Below, piece after piece: positions 19,801-28,800 of a DNA stretch of 64,000 nucleotides. Source of the stretch: CALCKU01 sp964534845 (GTDB lineage Bacteria > Pseudomonadota > Alphaproteobacteria > Caulobacterales > Maricaulaceae); the NCBI GenBank assembly GCA_964534845.1, contig CAZHPV010000004.1, positions 1-64,000 on the forward strand, in the 5' to 3' direction. The notes under the pieces were generated by a model, which did no database searches, was not told where the DNA came from, and saw only the letters and a program-made list of their open reading frames with translations. The position numbers and the translations under genes were made by a program. How positions within the stretch are numbered: position 1 is the first letter of the stretch; each line of letters starts with the position of its first letter.

Positions 19801-22800
19801 TTCAATATACGTGTCCTCAAAATTTGCATCTGAGGTGGTGGAATCGTCGTCATCAAGGTCTAATATTGGCGCGTCAGAAACACCTGTCAGGATTATTTCG
19901 ACAGTGGCTGTATCGGTTCCACCATTGCCGTCGCTGATCTCATAGCTAAAGCTATCTGTTGTCGTTTCACCTGTTGCCAGACTTTCGAAAGCCCCATTTG
20001 GGTTATAATCATACGTGCCGTCACTATTGAGTGTTAGCAACGCCCCTGATGGTAACGTGATTTCTGTGCCCAGATCGGCCGCGTTACCATTTACGGCTGT
20101 TACACTGAGGCTATCACCGTCTGCATCACTATCCGCACCATTGCCATTATCTACAAATACATTGCCGCTTATAGCTGTATCTTCATCGGTGGTGTCATTG
20201 TCATCTTGGGCAAGAGGTGGATTTGGAATGTCGCGGAAAAGCAGATCCGTATCCAGCGGTACGGCATTGGAGCCGTCTGCATTTAAGGCGGGTACTGCAC
20301 TGAGGTTAAAGCTGGTAAATTCACCGTCTGCGCCGCCGTCATCGCCGATTATATTCCTGTCATTAACGTCAAAGCCGTCAGTGACGTTCGTGTCTTCGAA
20401 GACATTAAACAGACCATCGCCGTCCGTATCCGTAAAGAGCGTTGACGGACCTGTGGCAGGCGTTGTGCCGAGGCCGGCCTCAAACGTGTCATTCAGGCCA
20501 TCATTGTCAGAGTCTGTATCGAGATAATCCGGCGTTGTGTCAGGCGTATCTGCGCCAGCATCCGTATTAACAGGCGTTAAGCCTAAGCTTGTCGCAGCCG
20601 TAGAGCCCGCTGAGGTATCAACGTCGTAATTATCATCAAGGCCATCACCATCAACGTCAGTAAAGTCAGCCGTGCCACCTTGGCCTGACGGCGCAATATA
20701 ACCCGCCGTTGTCTGCGCTTCGACGTTATCCGTAATACCGTCATTGTCAGAATCGATGTCGAGGTGGTCTGCAATGCCGTCACCGTCAGTGTCACGAATA
20801 AATGTATCAATTTGCACGCCTGTGCCCGTCACGCCTACAAAACTAAGTTCAGCGATTTCAGCTGCGATAAGGTTAGAACGGCTTATCGTTGGGCTAAAGG
20901 CGCCGTGGGTTTGCGGAATAAACTCGACGATATAGAACCCTTGCATCAACGAGAAGCCCGTCACCGTTACAGGTGCTGTGCCTGTTGGCCCTGTATCAGG
21001 AATGCTTGTGGAGAAGACTAAGGTTCCTAATGCGTCCCGAATGTTTAAATCAAACGCCCGAACATCAAGGTCATTTAACCCTCTAACACTTGCACGAAGT
21101 TCAAATGTATCAACGACATCGCCTTCAATAACATTTAAACCTAGGGTAAAGACCGTGTCTGTATCTGGTTCCAATGTTCCGTTGAAAACAAGACCAGAGG
21201 CATTATTTTGATTTCCGTCTACGATTCTAAGGACGTCATTAAACTCAGCTCTACCATCTACAATGTTAGCATTCGTACTAATAAATGACAGGGTTGATGC
21301 TGTTGTCGACAAACCCAAAGAATCAAATGGAGCAAAGCCCTCATTCACATCCAAAATGCCGTCATTATCGTCGTCAATATCAATGTGATCTGCAACGCCG
21401 TCTTGGTCAGTATCTAGCTGATCACGGTAATCCAAATCATTGACCAAAGGCACAATCGTACCGGTGGCGTCGCCATCAACATCTGGCAGAGTCCCGTCAA
21501 GCGGGCTAATGCCTTCATTGACAACAAAGCCGTCATTGTCATTTCCGTCCAGCGCATCCTCAAAGACATCGGCAAGACCGTCACCGTCCCTATCGCCCGC
21601 AGCATACGTCACGCCAAGGCCGTTTTCATTGACGTCCAAAATACCGTCATCATCTGAATCAGGGTCGAGGAAATCAGCATTGCCGAGGCCATCTGTGTCC
21701 TGTGGTGTAATGATAGACTCTGCGGTAGTTGCAGCAGATGACCCTGCCGTTAAGCTTCCATTGCGCGTATCATAATTATCATCAAAACCATCTTGGTTGA
21801 CGTCAGTGATATCTGCGCCCGTGCCGCTTGGCGCAATATAACCATCCGTAGACTGGGCTTCGATATTATCGGTAATACCATCATCATCACTATCGATGTC
21901 GAGGTGATCAGCAATGCCGTCTTGGTCAGTGTCTTGAGCCGCTGCAGCCGACAGGCCAAAGAAAGCCGATGGGCCAACACCATCGCCTATGACCTCAAAG
22001 GATATGCTTGTAATAGCCTGTGAAAAATCGACCTGTCCTGTTGATGTCAACAGGTCGGTAAAGATAATCGACCCAAAGGCCTGATTTGTCACTCCATTTG
22101 CTATTGAATCTGTAAAGAAATCAGCACCGCCAACATTAATAATTGTTCCGACTTCATTCGTCGATCCCTCTGTGGCAAACCCGAATGTATCGGCTGAAAT
22201 GGTAAAATTAGCATTGGTAATGACAGTTCCATCAGCCAATGTAAGCGTGAAATTACCGACACCTATTTGATCAGCACCGCCATCATTCCCTATTCCTGCG
22301 ATAAAGAATTGAACACCTTGTAGCGGTGTATCGGATGTTATCGTGTAAGTTCCGGCACCTTCTGGTGTTTCATTAAATCGAATTTGATCCGCAAACGTCG
22401 GGTCGCGGAAAAGACCTGTATCGGTTGAGATTGTCAAATTAGCTGTAGTATTGCCCAAGGTCAGGGTCGCAGACTGGTCCCCGGTTCCAGCCGATGACAT
22501 AGGAATGAAATTTGTTCGCGGTGCAAAGCCTTCATCAACATCCAGAATACCGTCATTATCATCATCAACGTCATCATCATTAATGACACCGTCACCATCC
22601 GTATCAGCAGCCAAGACAATACCGAAAGTAGATGTAGATAGCGAAGACGTATTAAATGGCGCCGCGCCTCCGCTATCATCTGTAACGAATGATGGCGGGT
22701 TGGACGGAATGTCATCCCCTGTCAGGTCGGAAACGCGGAAGGTCAGGCTGGTCCCACCGATTAGGCCTGGTTCTCCAAGGAAACGAATATAGCTATCTGC

Positions 22801-25800
22801 AGAAAGAATAAGGGCTTGCCCTTCAGGTACAGGTAGAGCGTTTTCGTTATTGGGATCATCAAGGTCAAAATCCGTGAATTCATGGTCCGGCAAATCTGTT
22901 CGTACATATTGGAACCGCCCACCGCTTTCATCTGCGAAAATCACGCCAATGCCAAATTGGGACTGTTCAACATCGGTAATATTTAACTGCGCAAGCAGTT
23001 CAGCGACAGAAATCAGACCCAGCTCCGACGCGCTGTCCCCGTTCGCAATCGCATCACGCACTTGATCTCCCGTCAGATCAGCCACATTAGACCGACTCTC
23101 AGGGGTAAGGGTCAAGATCGGTTCGGCTTGGTTCCCACTACCGGCCTCAACCACCGTGCCGTTAAAGGCCGGATCGGTTTCAGTCAAAACTACCGGGAGC
23201 GGCGCGTCATTAACGGCGCTAACGACAAGTGTTGTTAAAGCTTCATTTGATGCTAGCCCGCCTTCGTCAAAAACCTGCACTGTGATGTTAAACTCATGTA
23301 GATCAGGGTTTTCGTCCAAGGCTTCAAACTCTGCATTGGCAATCAATAATGCCAAAAGCTCTGAGGAAATTGTGCCTCCATCGGGCAGCGTAATGCTCAG
23401 CTCCCCTGTTGAAGCCGTGAGTTCGAAGACAAAATCAGCCGTGGTTGCATTTTCACTATCTTGGGTATTATTTCCCGCAAATGTAACCGTGACAGTCTCT
23501 GGGCCAAAATCGGCATTTACAGGCAAGGTTACATCGCCAATAATCAGATTGTCCACGACCCCTTCAGGAAAGTCGACAACGTCGAATGAGAGTACGGCGC
23601 GTACCAGATCCCCTTCACTAAAGTCGTCAATCAATATATTTTCGACAATATTTTGCGGATCATCATTTTCTACAAAGCCTTGAGAAAAATTCGGGTCCGT
23701 ATCATCTACGCCCTCAAAATCCAGATCGATAATAGGCGCGTCATTGTCACCATTAATGGTGATCGTGACCATTGCCATATCAGTATCGGCGTCAGTGCCA
23801 TCTGATAGAGTATAGGTGAAAATCTCGGAAGCCGTATCGTCGGTCGTCAAATTCTCAAAGGCGCCATTTGGATCATAGTCAAATGTACCGTCCGTGCGGA
23901 TTGTGAGTAGCGCGCCCGAGTCGAGCGTAATTTGCTGCCCATCAGTAATATCGACACCATTAATTTGCGTGATAGACAGTGTGTCACCGTTAACGTCGCT
24001 ATCCGCCCCATTGCCATTATCGGCGAAAAGGTTTCCATTGGTAATAACGCCAATTTCAGCGCCTTCAGGGTCTTCATGAATTTCAAACTCATCAGCTTCG
24101 GCCACAGGTGCAACCTGCGCAACCAGATCAACCGTCGCTGTCGCAACATTTGACAGGATTAAGGGGTCACGTTGGAAGATAATATTATCAATTCCAAAAT
24201 CGTTACCCATGCCATTTGTCGAAGTATTGCGAAGTTGGAGGTCAACCACAGTTACATCACCGGGATTGAATTCAAAGACGAGTGTTTGCCAATCTTCAAC
24301 TGGACCACTATTGACATCAATTTCACCAATTGAAACGTCATTAATCAGAACTTCAAAAGGTCCAGCAGGGGATGTGTTTTGGCGGCCGATGTCAATACTG
24401 ATAGTATAGTCTTGATTGGCTTCAACAGGGATATTATCGCGTCCAAAAATAATGCGTTGATCATTCGGTACCTCTCCGCCCGTATTATGGAACAAGAATG
24501 TTCCGTCTGCATTATCAGCAAGCGTTTGGTTAAATTGCCCAGCATTATCAGCGTCTTGGATTTGACCATTTAGTGCACTAGCAAGTGCCCACCACGGGTC
24601 TGAACCTATTTGCTCCGCCGTGGCTTGCGTGCCCGCTTCTAATTCTTCAAAATCAATGACAAATGTGGCTGGATCAAATTGTGCGACTTGGAAATCAAAT
24701 GTCCGCGCGACGCTATCATCAAGGTTGGCCGCCTCATTGCGGTAAGTGACGCTGCGAATAAGCGCGTCCATATCTGCATTAGAAATAACGCCGTTGCTTT
24801 GCTCACGAATTGTAATAACGCCGTCACGGAAAATAATATCTACAGCTGTAGACGTTCCGGGAATGGTAATTCCAGACTGCACACTATCGGCATTCAGCGG
24901 GATATCAACGCCGGCAATGCTTAAGATTTCATCAGCGCCATCTGGCGCGTCTGATGTTGGGGTAATCGTCAAGAAGGTAAAGCCCGTCACATGATCGCCT
25001 TCTAACGCGTCCGCGTCGAGATCAACGATTGAGACCGCATTAGAGCCAGCTATAAATTCGGAGGTAAAGCCGCGGTCCGTATCCGCTACAGAGGCCCCCG
25101 AGTTCAAATCTAAAACAGGCGGGTTAGGCACGTCACGGAAATCAACATCTTGCTCAAGCGGCACACCGCCGCTGGCGTCATTATCTGCATCAGGCAATGC
25201 GAGCGCACCTGTGGCGATGCTCTCATTGACGTTGAAACCGTCATCCACAAGGGTACCGTTTTGCGTATCGAACACATCAAACAGACCGTCGCCATCAATG
25301 TCAGTTGTGGCGTTCGATAGACCTGTCGCCGTGCCCGTCAGACCCGCTTCAACCGTATCATTACCGCCTTCATCATCTGAATCCGTATCAATGAAATCAG
25401 CATCACCGTCATCATCCGTATCAACGGGGGTAATAAGGGCATCAATCGATGTTGCAGCTGCTGAGTCGACATCAAGATCGGTGCGAGCATCGAAATTATC
25501 ATCGAGGCCGTCCATGTTGACATCGGTAAAGCCCGGTGTCCCGCCGACACCTGAAGGGGCGATAAAGCCATTGGTTGTTTGGGCCTCGATATTATCGGTA
25601 ATACCGTCATTATCAGAATCGATATCTAAGCGATTGATGATACCGTCATTGTCAGAGTCCAATTCAATAACCTGATTAAATTGGAAGAACTGGTCATTAA
25701 ATGTTATCTCGCCCGCAATGTCGTTTTGGGCGTCATAAACATAAGCCCTGACGGAATAGCGCGTATTTGCGTCAAGGGAATATTCCTCAAAAGATGCTGG

Positions 25801-28800
25801 AAATTGGGGATTAAAGTCACCACCCGTGCCAGGTTGGAATTGTTCGTCATCAATTAAAATGTCATGTGTCTGAAAGCCGTCATCGGAAATTAAATAGGTG
25901 ACACGATAATCGCCGCGGTTACTCCCTTGGGCATCTTCTGCAACAAAGGAGTGGAATAAGAACCGCAGAGACGACAAACTTTCTTGGGTCGTAAAGGATA
26001 GCTCAATGAAATCCTCCGCATCAAAAGCCTCAGCAAAAGTCAGAGCATTCGCATCCGCCAAGTCGAGCTCGAACAGTGAATTCCTACGCGTATTATCCTC
26101 AATCATTAAAACGGTTAGTCCTGAGCCAACAACCAAATCCTCTGTACTTGCAATAACATCAGAAACGGTCGGGCTTCCGACGCCATCAATTATGTTCAAG
26201 CCAAGGTCCCTGCCGCCGTCGCCGACCATATCAAAAAGTAGCTGGCCAGAAGTCGGTAGAACCTCAGATCCCTCCAAGACATCCAAAATGCCGTCATTAT
26301 CATCGTCGATGTCAATAAAGTCGATAACGCCGTCATCATCCGTATCAATCATTTCAGCATCACGGAAATCAACGTCCTGCGTTAAGGGCACGCCGCCGCC
26401 CGCGTCGCCGTCAACATCAGGCAGCGCGAACGCACCTGTCGCAATCGACTCGTTAACGTCAAATCCGTCATCTACGAGGGTTCCGTTTTGTTCGTCGAAC
26501 ACATCAAAGAGACCATCGCCATCAATGTCAGTTGTGGCGTCCGATAGACCTGTCGCTGTGCCCGTCAGGCCAGCTTCAACCGTATCACTTCCGCCTTCAT
26601 TATCTGAATCTGTATCGACGAAATCGGCGTCCCCGTCACCATCCGTATCCACGGGCGTGAGGCCGATAGACCCTGCGCCAAGTAATGCGCCTGCAAGTCC
26701 CGTAGGCGTAGCGTCATACGCATCATCCAATCCATCTTGGTCAGCATCCGCATTTGCAGGTGCGATATAACCAAGTGTCGTCTGGGCCTCAATGTTATCA
26801 GTAATACCATCATTATCAGAATCGATATCGAGATGGTCAGCAATGCCGTCACCATCAGCATCACGGTCAAAAGCGATCGGGTCTACGGCTGTCGCTTGAA
26901 CCCAGACAAGGCCAATAAAATCAAAATTATGCCCAGATGCCGTAGAAATATCTATCGACGTGTCGCCATTGCTTATGGCATCGGAAATATCATAGACCTC
27001 GCGGTCAGCGGCTCTACCTGCAGCCGTATTGGTTAGGCTCGGCGCAGGAATATCTTCGGTTCCCCCAACTGTAATGAGGCCTCCAGCGCCTTGGCCGCCA
27101 GCATTTGTATGTCCGTCATCAAAGCCGCCCGCTGTTGCCGTAATCAACGTGTTATTGACCGTAACAGAACTTGTCTCACCTACGGAGCCCGTACTATGGT
27201 TTATGCCAAGGCCCAGAGTGACCTGGAAATTGGGGTCCGCCGTATCAAAATCACCTATGGGTATCGAAACATTTGACCCCTGACTTGTTATAAGAGACGT
27301 AAATTGTAGAGCAATAAGGTTGTTTGCAACGCTCGCATCATTCCAAACAACGACGAGTGCTGTTCCGCTTGATGCATTGGGATCAACTTCTGATAATGTC
27401 AGGGTTAGATCTGTCCCTGATAAACCATCAATGTGATCACCAAGTTGGTCTGTGACATCACCCCAGCGATTTATGTTGATACCGCTAATTTCAGTTTGGT
27501 CTAGAGTTACTGCGATTCCATCGACCGTAACATCCGAAGCCGGACCAGGTGTCGTACCGCCAGCATTATCAAAAGACACGACGTAAACGGCCGCTACAGT
27601 CGCACCGTCAGGGCGAACAATCGTTACGTCATTATCTTCGCCAGCGACCGCTGACCTATCATGTGTTCCATCAACAGAGAGTGAAAACTCACCCGTGAAA
27701 TATGCATCAACACCTGCAGGCTGAATGACGTCTCTTTCATTAACATCCAAAATGCCGTCATTGTCGTCGTCAACATCGATTTCATCAGTAACGCCGTCAT
27801 TATCCGTGTCAGGGGGTATATCAATAACCTGAATGCTTGAAATAGCCGTGTTTGAGGTCTGGGATGTATTATCTGTAACCGTTATCTCAATCTCACGCGT
27901 CACCTCGTCATTGGGTTCTTCGGATGTATTTTCAAAGGTAATCGCGCGGATGGCCTGTTCATAGGCATTAGGCGTTGCAACGCCCGTTAAAGTGATGCTG
28001 CTATCTGAATTTACCGTGGCGGTAATGCCAGCGGGTAGCGTGCCTGTTACGGCAATTCGGTCATCTGTTTGCGGATTTGATATGACAATTGTTGCGCTAT
28101 CAATTGCTCCAAAATCGTCCGAAATATTAATCGTATCCGCAGCAATGGCAATGGGGTCGTCGCCTTCAGTGAAAATATTCTCAAAACTTGCATTTGTGTC
28201 AAGTGAGACTGGTCTATCAAATGCGTTAGAACCAAAATTGCCATTTAATAGAAACCCACCTGCGCGCCCGTCACGGTGAAAGATAATTGAATAGGAGGAC
28301 GTATTTGTGAAATTAAGTTGCACAGAATTGGCTTGGGACAGAGATTGACTATTACCATTATTATCAAGCGGCGTAAAACGCAGAATTTCTATGTCTGAGA
28401 AATCTACCGGACCATCTCCAGCCGTAAAAATTAACATTTCTTGGGCATCTCTAACTACGATGTCACTATTCCTCCTATCTACACCGTCCGCATCTAGACG
28501 CGCTGCATCCGTGCCGGTTCCTTCACCAATAATGAAGCTATCAATGCTATCCGTCCGAACGGCAACCTCTTCCCCCGTTCCATTAGCTCCCGCATCAAGG
28601 TCTGCAATGACCACGGCAAAATTACCAACAACAGGAATATCCGTACCGCTTTGAACGACTGAATATCGAACTTCTACAGTCAGCTCATCATCACTTCCTG
28701 TAATGGCATTATCGGTTCCCAAAGTTACCCGTGCATCGCTACCCGTATTGCCAATTTCAGGGTTATCGAACAGAGGACCTGTTTCTTCCTCTGCTGCGTT

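Noticed and set aside
14450..20900. Regularly repeated DNA that could suggest a CRISPR array or tandem DNA repeat
   Set aside because: The repeats are protein modules of several hundred codons in frame, not short repeats with spacers.
20015..26770. Long plus-strand reading frames inside the giant gene, up to 254 codons
   Set aside because: They are antisense to a continuous, motif-bearing minus-strand frame, consist of low-complexity Ser/Pro/Val runs that mirror its Asp-rich repeats, and have no ribosome sites.
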